This document shows positions 34,076 through 45,154 of a DNA stretch of 64,000 nucleotides, piece after piece. How positions within the stretch are numbered: the stretch's first letter is position 1; each line of letters opens with the position of its first letter. Where the stretch lies: the NCBI GenBank assembly GCA_036365145.1, contig JAEOAD010000035.1:2044001-2108000 (forward strand), in the 5' to 3' direction. Under the pieces are notes generated by a model, which did no database searches, was not told the origin of the DNA, and saw nothing but the letters and a program-made list of their open reading frames with translations. The position numbers and the translations under genes were made by a program. The DNA comes from Orientallactaga sibirica. Lineage: Eukaryota > Chordata > Mammalia > Rodentia > Dipodidae.

Positions 34076-34689
34076 CCTCCCTGACTATCCTTGGTGCCAC
34101 AACATCGGTGATGAGTGATGGGAGCCAAAGGTTAACCAGCCTGATCATCTATTAAAACAACTGAGGCACGTGAACACAAACTTACCCCAAGCAGGGATCA
34201 ACCAAGAGACACATTCAGCCCACAAAAAATGCTAACAGGACATGAAGTTAATGGAAGGGACCCTTTAAACTCATACAGCTGCACTGTCTACACAGTGAAG
34301 AAGGCAAGCAGATTCGAATTAGGAAACTCAGACTTGAGGATCCACTTGGCATAAAATTAGCAGAAAGGCTGCCTAAAAAATATTTGCCATAATGAAGCTG
34401 CAGTTGCTGGTTTTCCTCAAGGAAACCAAATTTTATAAATAAAGCTCTTGTCTTCATCTTTAGATACACAGAAGCTGGACACTGAATTCAAGATTATTGA
34501 AGAAAAAGATGGCTTTTAAGTAACAAAACTCATTTGGTAAGAGAGGTTGCATGCTTTATCTGCTATGAGAATTAAAGCAGTCACAAGATGCTAATCATAC
34601 TGGAAATGAATGACAGTGTTTACTTGTGCCATGTCCCTAGACAGACATGGTACTCATGATGACCAGAAGGTAGAAAGAACACAAATACA
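34076..34689. other. Unique DNA
   Basis: No gene was recognised. Confidence 0.4.
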
Positions 34690-35075
34690 TTCTCCAACAC
34701 ACATAGAAACAGAATGTTCAATACAGTGGAAAATTACTCAGTCACAAACAGGAATGAAGTGCTGACACATGCTACCACAAGGGTGAGGCTACCTCAAGAG
34801 TGAGTCTCCCACAAGAGCACTGTGCTAAGAGGAAAACGGCTGCACAGGGAAGGCCAAGTGTTGTGTGATTCCATTTATTTGAAACACTCCAAGTTGGAAG
34901 TCCTAGAAAGTCAGAGAGTAGATTCGAGTATGCCTTAGTGCCCAAGGGGAGGGAAGAATGAGACGTGACTCCTAATTGGTCTAGGGTTGGGATGAAATTG
35001 TTTTGCTGTTAGCTGGAGATGGTGGGAGTATAAAATCAGGAGGAGAAGGTTTTTCATATTGGCAAATCACAAAAC
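34690..35075 (+). mobile_element. Ancient L1 3' end (L1M-type)
   Basis: GTGGAAAATTACTCAGTCAC, then GACACATGCTACCACAAGGG, TGTGATTCCATTTATTTGAA and GTGCCCAAGGGGAGGGAAGA, matches the layout of old mammalian L1 3' ends. It lies about 165 bp to the left of the minisatellite. Confidence 0.65.
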
Positions 35076-35241
35076 CTCATAGTTCTTGTCACAGGATAAA
35101 AATCACAGGTCTATAGGGAACCATCTGTGGCTTGGTGAAGGCTGTCAAGGTCACAAAGAAAAAGCTAAAGTTGCTTCAATTTCAGTCACATTCTCTGTGA
35201 ACTTTCCAATTTCCAATGTAACAAGTACTGAGCTGCACTCA

Positions 35242-37472
35242 GGACTCCCCTTCCCTGACTGGATCCTAACCGAGGACTCCCCTTCCCTGACTGGATCCTA
35301 ACCGAGGACTCCCTTTCCCTGAGTGGATCCTAACCGAGGACTCCCTTTCCCTGACTGGATCCTAACCGAGGACTCCCTTTCCCTGAGTGGATCCTAACCG
35401 AGGACTCCCCTTCCCTGACTGGATCCTAACCGAGGACTCCCTTTCCCTGAGTGGAACCTAACCGAGGACTCCCTTTCCCTGAGTGGATCCTAACTGAGGA
35501 CACCCCTTCCCTGAGTGGATCCTAACTGAGGACTCCCCTTCCCTGAGTGTATCCTAACTGAGGACTCCCCTTCCCTGAGTGGATCCTAACTGAGGACTCC
35601 CCTTCCCTGACTGGAACCTAACTGAGGACTCCCTTTACCTGACTGGATCCAACTGAGGACTCCCCTTCCCTGAGTGTATCCTAACTGAGGACTCCCCTTC
35701 CCTGACTGGATCCTAACCAAGGACTCCCCTTCCCTGAGTGGATCCTAACCGAGGACCCCCTTTCCCTGACTGGAACCTAACTGAGGACTCCCCTTCCCTG
35801 ACTGGATCCTAACTGAGGACTCCCTTTCCCTGAGTGGAACCTAACCGAGGACTCCCTTTCCCTGAGTGGATCCTAACTGAGGACTCCCCTTCCCTGAGTG
35901 GATCCTAACTGAGGACTCCCCTTCCCTGAGTGGATCCTAACTGAGGACTCCCCTTCCCTGAGTGGATCCTAACTGAGGACTCCCCTTCCCTGAGTGGATC
36001 CTAACTGAGGACTCCCCTTCCCTGAGTGGATCCTAACTGAGGACTCCCCTTCCCTGAGTGGATCCTAACTGAGGACTCCCTTTCCCTGACTGGATCCTAA
36101 CTGAGGACTCCCCTTCCCTGAGTGGATCCTAACTGAGGACTCCCCTTCCCTGAGTGGATCCTAACTGAGGACTCCTCTTCCCTGAGTGGATCCTAACTGA
36201 GGACTCCCCTTCCCTGAGTGGATCCTAACTGAGGACTCCCTTTCCCTGACTGGATCCTAACCGAGGACTCCCCTTCCCTGAGTGGATCCTAACTGAGGAC
36301 TCCCTTTCCCTGACTGGATCCTAACTGAGGACTCCCCTTCCCTGAGTGGATCCTAACTGAGGACTCCCCTTTCCTGAGTGGATCCTAACTGAGGACTCCC
36401 CTTCCCTGACTGGATCCTAACTGAGGACTCCCCTTCCCTGAGTGGATCCTAATGAGGACTCCCTTTCCCTGACTGGATCCTAACTGAAGACTCCCCTTCC
36501 CTGAGTGGATCCTAACTGAGGACTCCCTTTCCCTGACTGGATCCTAACTGAGGACTCCCTTTCCCTGACTGTATCATAACTGAGGACTCCCTTTCCCTGA
36601 GTGGACCCTAACTGAGGACTCCCCTTCCCTGACTGGAACCTAACTGAGGACTCCCCTTCCCTGAGTGGATCCTAACTGAGGACTCCCTTTCCCTGAGTGG
36701 ATCCTAACTGAGGACTCCCCTTCCCTGAGTGGATCCTAACTGAGGACTCCCTTTCCCTGAGTGGATCCTAACTGAGGACTCCCCTTCCCTGAGTGGATCC
36801 TAACTGAGGACTCCCTTTCCCTGAGTGGATCCTAACTGAGGACTCCCCTTCCCTGAGTGGATCCTAACTGAGGACTCCCCTTCCCTGAGTGGATCCTAAC
36901 TGAGGACTCCCTTTCCCTGAGTGGATCCTAACTGAGGACTCCCCTTCCCTGACTGGATCCTAACTGAGGACTCCCTTTCCCTGACTGGATCCTAACTGAG
37001 GACTCCCCTTCCCTGAGTGGATCCTAACTGAGGAATCCCCTTCCCTGACTGGATCCTAACTGAGGACTCCCCTTTCCTGACTGTATCCTAACTGAGGACT
37101 CCCTTTCCCTGACTGGATCCTAACTGAGGACTCCCTTTCCCTGACTGGAACCTAACTGAGGACTCCCCTTCCCTGACTGGAACCAAACTGAGGACTCCCC
37201 TTCCCTGACTGGATCCTAACTGAGGACTCCCCTTTCCTGACTGGATCCTAACTGAGGACTCCCTTTCCCTGACTGGATCCTAACTGAGGACGCCCCTTCC
37301 CTGACTGGATCCTAACTGAGGACTCCCCTTCCCTGACTGGATCCTAACTGAGGACTCCCCTTCCCTGACTGTAACCTAGCTCATGACTCCCCTCCCTGAC
37401 TGGAACCTAGCTAGGACTCAACTCCCCTGACTGGAAATCAGCTCATGAATCCTCTTCCCTGACTGGAATCCA
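35242..37472. repeat. 32-bp minisatellite, about 70 units
   Basis: Head-to-tail units of 32 bp (clean example at 35913-35944) begin GGACTCC, contain TTCCCTGA and a GGATCCTAACTGA end, and fill 2.23 kb without spacers. By phase counting, 66 units from 35242 to 37351 are near canonical, with single-base deletions only at the units near 35626 and 36450. The next unit (37352) is partly changed, and three degenerate units end the array at 37472. Main variants are CCCC/CCCT before TTCCC, GAGTGG/GACTGG, GGATCC/GGAACC, and AACCGA/AACTGA. The AACCGA form fills the first seven units and is rare after that. Stops occur in every frame, so it does not encode protein. Each canonical unit carries GGATCC. Pyrimidines dominate the plus strand in the first half of the unit. 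Such arrays are usually length-polymorphic. Confidence 0.98.
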
Positions 37473-38030
37473 GGACTTAGTGACAATGTCGCTCCTGGTA
37501 CACTCTGCTGTTCAAAGAGATCATGTGACATTTGTCCCATTAAGTCATGAATTCTTTACTGCCTGCTCAGCCAGCTCTCAGGCCCAGGAAAGTACTAATG
37601 TTTTGTGCCCCTCACCTATCCCCTTCTGTATGGGAACAGCTGTGACTCATGTCTAGCTCACCATGTCTGCTTAGAAACACTTTTCTAGCAAGTTTTTTTC
37701 TTCCATTTTTTCCCATTCGCCTTCTGTCTTCTTTCTTCCTTGCCGAGTAAATCTATAATAGAACTGAGAGCAGGAGAAGAAAAGGAGGGAGGACACAAAA
37801 ATGGAAGGAAACTTTTGGTGTCATCTTACATACAGGGTAGCAGTAGTAGCAGATCTACTATGCATATGCTCAGGTAGATTTATTCATCATTTTGATCTAT
37901 GTAGTTGAAGATTTGCATTTTTTATTGTTTTGAGGTATTTATTGTTCTGTGTTTGTGTGTGTGTTACATGTGGTGTATGTGCAGTATGTACACATACCCT
38001 GTGTATACCTGTGGAAAGGCACCTTATTTC
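37473..38030. other. Unique DNA
   Basis: Non-coding, with a short GTGTGTGT stretch near 37955. No gene was recognised. Confidence 0.45.
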
Positions 38031-38258
38031 CCTAAGACTGAATGTCTCACAGAACCTGGAGTTTCCTGGTTTTCAGTTAGACTGGCTGGCCTGGAAGGCC
38101 CAGTGTTCCTCCGGTGTCCACCATCTTGAGCACTAGAGTTATAGGCATGCATGTCTGTGCCTGGGTTTTTTTTTTTTTTTTTTGCATAAGTGCTTGGGAT
38201 TGAACTCATATCCTTGTCGAGCAAGTGCTCTGACCCACTGAGCTACCACCTTAGACCC
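38031..38258 (-). mobile_element. B4-type composite SINE, antisense
   Basis: A reversed B1-like part (GAGTTATAGGCATGCATGTC), a T-run at 38166-38183, then the reversed ID-like head (TTGGGATTGAACTCATATCC ... CCCACTGAGCTACCACC). Confidence 0.75.
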
Positions 38259-38589
38259 CAAGGTTTGATTTCTTGACCTCAGAATCCCTTTAGGGATGGC
38301 ATCTGTTGATTCTCAGTATCTCTCTCTTGAACACTGGGATACAGATGAGAAAGCACGTCGTCTGTGATTAATCTAACTACATATTTATCAGAGTTAAATA
38401 GCCCTGTTAGATGGATTTTCTTTGCTGCCTACATCACTCATGGGCCAGTGAAGTTAGTTCCCAAGTATAATGGAAAAGTCACATATGCACAAATAGTAAA
38501 CAAGAAGTCAAATGAGGCTTCACATGATACTGTCTTCCAGGAAAGAAAAATAGAAGCAATGAGTTTCCATTACATGACAATGGCATGAA

Positions 38590-39120
38590 AATCCAGAACA
38601 CTGGCCACACCAATTGGAGAAGAGACAGAATAACAAGAACTCTCACTCACTACTGATGGGGATTCAAATGATACAGAAAATTTGGGAGACAATTTCACAG
38701 TTTCTTACAAAACTAAATATATTTATAATATAATATATAATCTTTAATAGTTGCCCAAAAGAGTTAAAATTGTATACCCAATATTAAGCTTAGGAATGGG
38801 TATGACAGGTTTAGAATTGCCAAATATTGGAAGCCACCAAGATTTAACTAAAAAATAAATAAATAAAACAAGTGGTACATCCAGACAATGGAACATTATT
38901 CAGTAATAAAAATGAATGAACAACTAAGCTTTCAATAGCACTAGGAACATTGAATATATATTACTAAAGGAAAGAAGTCAATCTGAAATACCTGCATTTT
39001 ATTCCAGATATATGATATATATATTATATGTTATATATATTATGATATATTATTCCAGATATATGACATTCGACAAAAGCCAAAAGTATACACAAAGTGA
39101 AAAGGTTTACTAATTGCTCA
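38590..39120 (+). mobile_element. Ancient L1, ORF2 end and 3' UTR
   Basis: AAGAACTCTCACTCACTACT, TTCTTACAAAACTAAATATA, GAATTGCCAAATATTGGAAG, GACAATGGAACATTATTCAG and GGAAAGAAGTCAATCTGAAA appear in L1 order. This is the end of ORF2 and the first part of an old L1 3' UTR. The frame is broken. An AT-rich expansion (39005-39066) lies inside it. Confidence 0.75.
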
Positions 39121-39129
39121 GAGCTAGGG

Positions 39130-39455
39130 GGCAAAATTAATGGGGTTTCTGGGACAAAACAACAGGCCAGAAGGAGCTGATAGGAGGAAAGGTTTTATCT
39201 TGTCTCAAGAAGTCCCATCATGGCAGAAAAGAACAGCAGAGCAGAAGCTGGACATCACTTCTTGCCACAGCAGCTGGAAGGGAATGGCAAGAGTGAGGTG
39301 AGCTGCTAAAAACAAGGGAACTTTACTAGCCCTTTGCCCACTCCTGGCTATACACCTCTTCCAACCTGGACCCACCACTTAAATTGCCTCTAGCTGAGGA
39401 CCAAATAGTCAAAATCCAAGAGGTTATGGGGACCATCTGATTCAAACCAACACAG
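39130..39455 (-). mobile_element. Solo LTR, antisense, related to the 22-24 kb element
   Basis: Read on the minus strand it begins TGTGTTGGTTTGAATCAGAT. It carries counterparts of LTR blocks in the element at 22261-24359: the CAGCTAGAGG equivalent, then the GGTGGTGTCC-like region. It lacks the AATAAA end and is more diverged. Confidence 0.55.
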
Positions 39456-39984
39456 GACTCCAGGGTATATGAGAGCACAAATTAGAGAGATGGAGCCAGC
39501 AAGGAAAAACTCACTGAGTGTCACAGTACATTTTAATGCTAAAACTGAGCATCAGTCTAGCCACTACTCAGTCCATGCTGCAAGAACCAACAAACCCCAG
39601 AGCAGGCAAGGTGAGATCACATGGGGTGGTATAGGCTGGTTTCACAAACAGGAAAGTTTCCTGCAGTTCTCCTAAAAGTAAAATGTCACATATTTTTATT
39701 CTGATCACAAAAAAAGCAGGCTCAGGAGCTTCTATAGGAAGATCATATGAAAGAACTAGAACTATTACCTGGGGACAAAAGGTGGCACAAGAGCTAGTTC
39801 AAGGGGTTAGTACAACATAGGTATAAAAGCTTACAGGCCACTATGGAGTGGTCAGAATGAAATATTTTGTTGAGGGAAGATCCTTGTGTGGAAGTAAGAA
39901 GTCACTTTAAGCCTTGTCTCCCCTTCTATCTTAGCTGTTTGTCTTTAGCTCCTGGTATTGTGGAGCCTCCCTAGTGCATTGTTT
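39456..39984. other. Unique DNA
   Basis: No gene was recognised. Confidence 0.4.
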
Positions 39985-40140
39985 TAGTTAATGCCCATGA
40001 TAACTTGAGTCAGCCTCAGTTTATAAATAAAGAAACTGCTTAAGAGCACTTAAATAAACATTTCAAAATGACATTATTCAGTGCCCAAAGCAAATCCAAG
40101 CTAGTTTTTCTAGCTTGAAGCCACTGGGCCATCCTACAGT
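39985..40140 (-). mobile_element. MIR fragment, antisense
   Basis: CAGCCTCAGTTTATAAATAA, then AGAAACTGCTTAAGAGCACT and GCTTGAAGCCACTGGGCCAT, follows the MIR order. Confidence 0.5.
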
Positions 40141-40604
40141 TTTCTTCTGTTTTTAATGAGAGGACCATGTCTAGTCATCAAATCTTTCTTGCTTGAAAGA
40201 GACACATCATGCAGTGGCCAATCCCATGCATCCAGAATCTTCCAAGCCCCACATAACCCCAGAGCCCAAGAAGAACTACAGCTTTGTGGTAATACCTTGT
40301 GGTTTGTCTCTACTTTGCAATGCCAGTTGGCTGGGAAGTGTCACCCTTTTATGAACAACAGATGATCAAACAGCAGGTCACTTTGGCCCATCAGAACCCT
40401 AAGGCGTGGCATGTTTATTCTCAGGCTGCACAGTGGCATGAAGAAGCATGGGATGACTCTGTTGTGCTGTATCCTTCACAGGCCCATTTTGTTTCTTGTG
40501 CCTATACCCTCCCTGTGGCCACAGCTGCGTGAGCACCTTACACACCTGTCAGGTCCTGAAGGATGTGTGGCAAATGGGTTCTCCTCGCAGAACAGTCTGG
40601 TGGA
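40141..40604. other. Unique DNA
   Basis: Overlapping short frames (40156-40532) show no recognisable product. Confidence 0.4.
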
Positions 40605-40740
40605 GGAGTTAAACAAGTGTATGGAAACAGAGAATTTGGAGTCAAACTCGACATCCATTACGGCTGGCTGTAAAATCTTAACGAAGTTTCTCAGTTTTCT
40701 TACCTTTAGTAAGGAATATTCACAGCACCTTCTTCAGTGA
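40605..40740 (+). mobile_element. MIR fragment, sense
   Basis: GAATTTGGAGTCAAACTCGA followed by GTTTCTCAGTTTTCTTACCT resembles the sense MIR body ('gagtcagac ... cctcagtttcctcatct'). Confidence 0.5.
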
Positions 40741-41406
40741 CACTGAATAACCCAAGTGTTTGATGCTCTCCTTAGCATAGATTGAGAGCTAAATTATCAT
40801 GCTCTATTAGTTAATTCCATGGTGATTGATGTAAAAGAAATCCAAAAAAGCAAAAAGGGAACGACTTAACTAAGCTTTGCATATTTTTATTTCTCAGTAC
40901 CTTACATATTACAGAATCAAAGAGTCTCTGGTCTCACTGTTAGGACACTGTTTAAATCTACTGGGTTCTATTGGATAATACATTTTTATTTTCGACTCAG
41001 TGGTAAAGAAAAATGAAGCAATGAAATTTGCTGGAAAATGGATGGTTTGTTTATTTGCATGGCTTAGAGGTCCATCTGCACGGCTTGAAAGGAAACAGCA
41101 CACAAAATTTTGAAAATAAGTCGCAGTGATTTCCTTTACCGTCTGCTGCCTCTTGTTCTTTTAGGAAAAACGAGAACAGCACCTGCCATATTTCCCAGGT
41201 TATTAGCCATCTTCTTTCCTAATACTGCTACTCAGGTTTCAGCCCATCTCTTTCCTTGCTGCGCCTGATCCTGCTGGTGCCTGCAGTCATGGATCAGCAG
41301 TCATCTTTCTTCTAACCACAGGTAAGCACTCTCCTCCAGCTTCCTACTTCTAGTTACTTCCCAAGTCAAGCTAAGTCCTTTTCTTCCTTATGCCTACGTC
41401 ACAAAT
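40741..41406. other. Unique DNA
   Basis: No exon can be supported. An isolated CAGGTAAGC donor-like motif at 41320-41328 has no accompanying acceptor or conserved frame. Confidence 0.4.
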
Positions 41407-41422
41407 GAACGTGGCTATTTTC

Positions 41423-41595
41423 TTTTTCTTTCTTTTTTTTTTTTTTTTTTTTTTTTTTTTGAGGTAGGGTCTCACTCTGGTCCAGGCTGACCTGGAATTA
41501 ACTATGTAGTCTCAGGGTGGCCTCGAACTCTTGGCGCTCTTCCTACCTCTGCCTCCCGAGTGCTGGGATTAAAGGCGTGCGCCACCACGCCCGGC
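41423..41595 (-). mobile_element. Young B1 SINE, antisense, perfect 16-bp target duplication
   Basis: A long T-run (about 34) leads into GGTAGGGTCTCACTCTGGTC and ends GCCACCACGCCCGGC. GAACGTGGCTATTTTC occurs directly on both sides (41407-41422 and 41596-41611) without mismatch. It keeps its CpGs (GGCGTGCGCC, CGCCCGGC), so it is among the youngest insertions here. Confidence 0.96.
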
Positions 41596-41722
41596 GAACG
41601 TGGCTATTTTCAAGAGTACAAGTGTCTTCATGTTGACCATTTGTACACAGAAAGGGTGGCACCTTTAATTTGTTGCAAAATGCCATCCAAAGCCTCCCTT
41701 CACGCATATCAGGCTTGGAAAG

Positions 41723-41771
41723 GAAAACAAAACAAAACAAACGAAACAAAACAAAACAAAACAAAACAAAA
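41723..41771. repeat. (AAAAC)n simple repeat
   Basis: About nine AAAAC/AAAAC-like units with one ACG interruption. Confidence 0.9.
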
Positions 41772-44419
41772 CTCCTGTCTCCAGGATTGGTGACGGCTTG
41801 ATAGAATCAGTGAAATAGCTTCCATATGTGGGCACTTAGGAATGCATTTGCTCTTGGTAAGAGGATGTCCTGGTGGGTGGCAGGGGCCAACATGGTGGAG
41901 ATACCCTCATGGGTCCCTAAAGGGTCCCTTTGCTCCCTGGCCCTGCTGTGTACCGTGTTTCTACTCACACCACTCGTGCTGTCCCTGACCTCATATGTGA
42001 GGTGATCCGGGTCTGCTAGTCCTCCCTGTTGCCCTCTGCACACCTCTGCTGGGAATGTGTGTCTCCATTATGGTCCCCAGCCCAGAGGATCTTGCCCTGA
42101 AGTCTATGGCCACAGGGCTCACTTTACAACCATGGACTGGACTCGACTCTGGCAAGCAGCAGGTCTTACCCTGCAGGAGGAATACTAGGGATGGCTAGAC
42201 ACGCCCAACTCACTGGGAGCCAATCACAGAAGTTCGGAAGATCTGAACTCAAGCCCTCTCTTTGCCTGTCTGAACAACTGTACCCAGGGGCCCTCTTCTC
42301 CAGTTGATGGTCTGATAACATGCACAAAGCTCCCTTTGCAGAGCCCCAAGCATGAAACCCGGGTGGAAACCCCTCCAACTCTCCTCACCCCTCACCCAAG
42401 CACAGGCTTTTGTACCTCCTCAGCTCTCTTCTAGCCACATCTGTCTAGACTTAAAATCAAACTCTGTTTCTAGGCTGTTCAATGAACCCCTCACATGTGC
42501 TGACATGCCACTTACTACACCAGACACTGTGGGTTCAAGGGTGATATGTACGTGTGTGCTGTGCTTCCTATCACATGGTCAGGTTATTATAAAGATATCA
42601 GAATACATTTTGTACCTGCACTAAAATGGCATAGTGATTAATGTATGCTGATAAAAATCTAAAATAAATATCAATATGGTTTATCCTGAGAGCATTGAGG
42701 GGGTGTGTAATAATTTCTGGGAATTCAGGGGAAAGCTGTTGGCTTGCCTGGCAGATGGGAGTTCATAAGAAACGCCTAGAGAAGGAGATATCCAGTGCTT
42801 CCAGCCAGCGTAGCTGCCTCCAATCCCAGCCACAGGGCTTGGGCTGTTAGTGCCCAGTAACATCGCAGTGGACACACAGAGCTTCCCCTCATGGAGATCT
42901 GGCCTCCAGGTCCATTCTACACAGCCTTCCATGGGGAGGAAACCTCAGGTTTTGTTGTTGTTTGATTGGTTTTTTTTTGTTGTTGTTGTTTTTTTCTCAG
43001 AGTACGAGGTCATCTGGGTAGGAAAGCTCACAGGATGATCTTCTTAAATAGACTCAGACCATTTCCTAAGCCATTGAGCCAGAAAGGGGGGAGTAGCTGT
43101 TCTCCACAGAGTTCTGACAGTTCTGGTCTCAACAAACTGTACAAGACTGGTAGAAAAAAATAAAAATAAAAAGGGTGGAACAACTGTAAAAATGAGAAGG
43201 GATGTATGGATTTACCCATTTACCCAAAACAATGGGTTATTTTGGGTATTGTGCAAAATATGCTGGAATAAAAGAATCCTGTTACTTAAATTTATCATCG
43301 CACTTTTTGCATGCCTGGTTGACAATTGAAAATACACCCTCTTCTCCTGACTCTCCCCTCCCACAGTTTGGCAGTTAGTGCAATCGTTTCATTGGAACCA
43401 TTGTTTTTCTCATCTGTCACGTTTTGTTATTTATTTAAATAAGGAATCAGGAAATTCACATTGAAATTAAACATCTTGTTTTCTATGGATGAATGCCAGA
43501 AAGATTTTTCCTGGGAAGACTGACTACAAAATACTAAACAGTGTTTTTATATAATGTCTTTCCTACTTCATTTCACCATGTGACTAGTAACTGATTGTGA
43601 CTGAACCAGTAGACATATGCATTTGTGGAAAGTAATCATTTAGGTGTTTTGGTACACAATATGTCAAGAATAGAACTAATATTGGTTGAAGGAGCTTGTA
43701 TCTCCAATATGGCATCTAGGGTAATCGTAACTTCAAGTGTGAAGAGAAAAGATGCTCTCGGATAAGAGAATGAAAATGTGTCTTGCATTATGGAAGGGAT
43801 GTGTTCTCAGCCTGGTTCCCTGGACTTTTGCAGGTCTCCAATTTTAGCATGCCTAGCATAGAGCTATGTGCTCCATGGAACCGATTACCGAGAAAATACC
43901 CAAACTTCACATTATCCCCAAAGCACCTGGATTATTTTGTCTTTCTCAATTATCTCCTTTCTGAGGCCATCATTGGAGGGATAATTTAATGGAAAAAGTT
44001 GATCATGAACATTTCATGAAGAATAACAATTTTGGACCATTTAATGGAAGGGAGATGTCCTTGAACTTAGATACTCATATGCCTAGATTAACCATGAAGA
44101 TGTGTCTGGAAAGCCCATCAAGTGATTTTGCTGAAGGATAGCTACCTTTCTTGAAGCTGCCAAGTCTCTTTGACTGCTTGGCTTCCCTTCATTAGTCAAG
44201 ATCCTTGTGGATTTTTAACGTTAAATATCCCATCTTATGTTCCACAACTAGCTTGTTTAATTTTTTAAATATTGTTTACATAACATCAATTTCTACTCTA
44301 CATGAAAAAAAAAAATCCATGATGGAGGAACTTGACTTCACCTACAGCAAGCAACATGTCCACGACCCTCCGTTTATCTTTGTTGTTTTTGTTTATGTAT
44401 TTTTTGCCTCATTATTAGA
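41772..44419. other. Unique DNA
   Basis: No gene was recognised. A TTG-rich low-complexity run lies at 42950-42995, and 41840-42400 is somewhat GC-richer than average. Short overlapping frames on both strands lack domains. Confidence 0.45.
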
Positions 44420-44430
44420 TGAAAACCTTG

Positions 44431-44629
44431 TTTATTTTTAATTTTATTTATATTAATAGAGATAGAAAGAAAGAGAGAATGGGCAAACCAGGGCCTCCAG
44501 CAACTGCAAAAGAACTTCAGACAAATCCATCACCTTGTGTATCTGGTTTATGTGGGTATTGAGAAACTGAACCTGGGTTCATTGGCTTCACAGGCAAGTA
44601 CCTTTGCCACTAAGCCATCTCTTCAGCCC
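44431..44629 (-). mobile_element. B2-type SINE, antisense
   Basis: An A/T-rich tail at the left, GGGCCTCCAGCAACTGCAAA, and the reversed head GCCATCTCTTCAGCCC at the right. TGAAAACCTTG flanks it at 44420-44430 and 44630-44640 (11-bp target duplication). Confidence 0.93.
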
Positions 44630-44878
44630 TGAAAACCTTGCTTTTATGAGAATGATTCCTCAATCATTAGTCCTCAAAGATATTCCATCCTGCTATTATT
44701 CCTTGAGGCTGAAGGACCTGTTATTGTCCATCCAGGTTTCCCTTCAGATCTGATTCCTTCATGATAATTTCCCTCTGTGGCTCAATAGCTAAGCACATAG
44801 AATTGAAATCAAGCCTTCCCATGATTCTGGTTCCCGAGGCCAAGTCTGTATTAAAACTAGTATATAAGAGTTAAGGGG

Positions 44879-45141
44879 GCTGGAGAGATGGCTTAGGGGT
44901 TAAGGCGCCTGCTTCCTAAGCCTAAGTGTGCTGGTTCCAATCTCCAGTGGTTCCAGTCTCCAGGTCCCACGTTTAGCCAGATGCAAAGTGATGCAAGGGT
45001 GCAATGCTGCACTTGGCCACAAGGGGGTGCACACATCTGGATTTCGTTCATAGCAGCTGAGAGGCTGCTGGCTCACCCATCTCTATCTCTCTTCCTCTCC
45101 CCCTCTCTCTGTGTCTCTCTCAAAAAAAAAATGTAAAAAAA
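44879..45141 (+). mobile_element. B2-type SINE, long variant
   Basis: Starts GGCTGGAGAGATGGCTTAGG. A repeated CCAGTGGTTCCAGTCTCCAG and a middle insert (AAGGGTGCAATGCTGCACTT) make it about 60 bp longer than the usual copy. AAGAGTTAAGGGG flanks it (44866-44878 and 45142-45154), a 13-bp target duplication. Confidence 0.94.
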
Positions 45142-45154
45142 AAGAGTTAAGGGG

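Noticed and set aside
35086..35301. 71-codon frame running into the minisatellite
   Set aside because: The 32-bp period is not a multiple of three and stops appear in every frame within the array. The frame is chance.
35242..37472. CRISPR-like array
   Set aside because: Units are contiguous 32-bp head-to-tail copies with no unique spacers, in a mammalian genome. It is a minisatellite.
41320..41328. Splice donor CAGGTAAGC as evidence of an exon
   Set aside because: A single motif without a matching acceptor, conserved frame or neighbouring exon is expected by chance.
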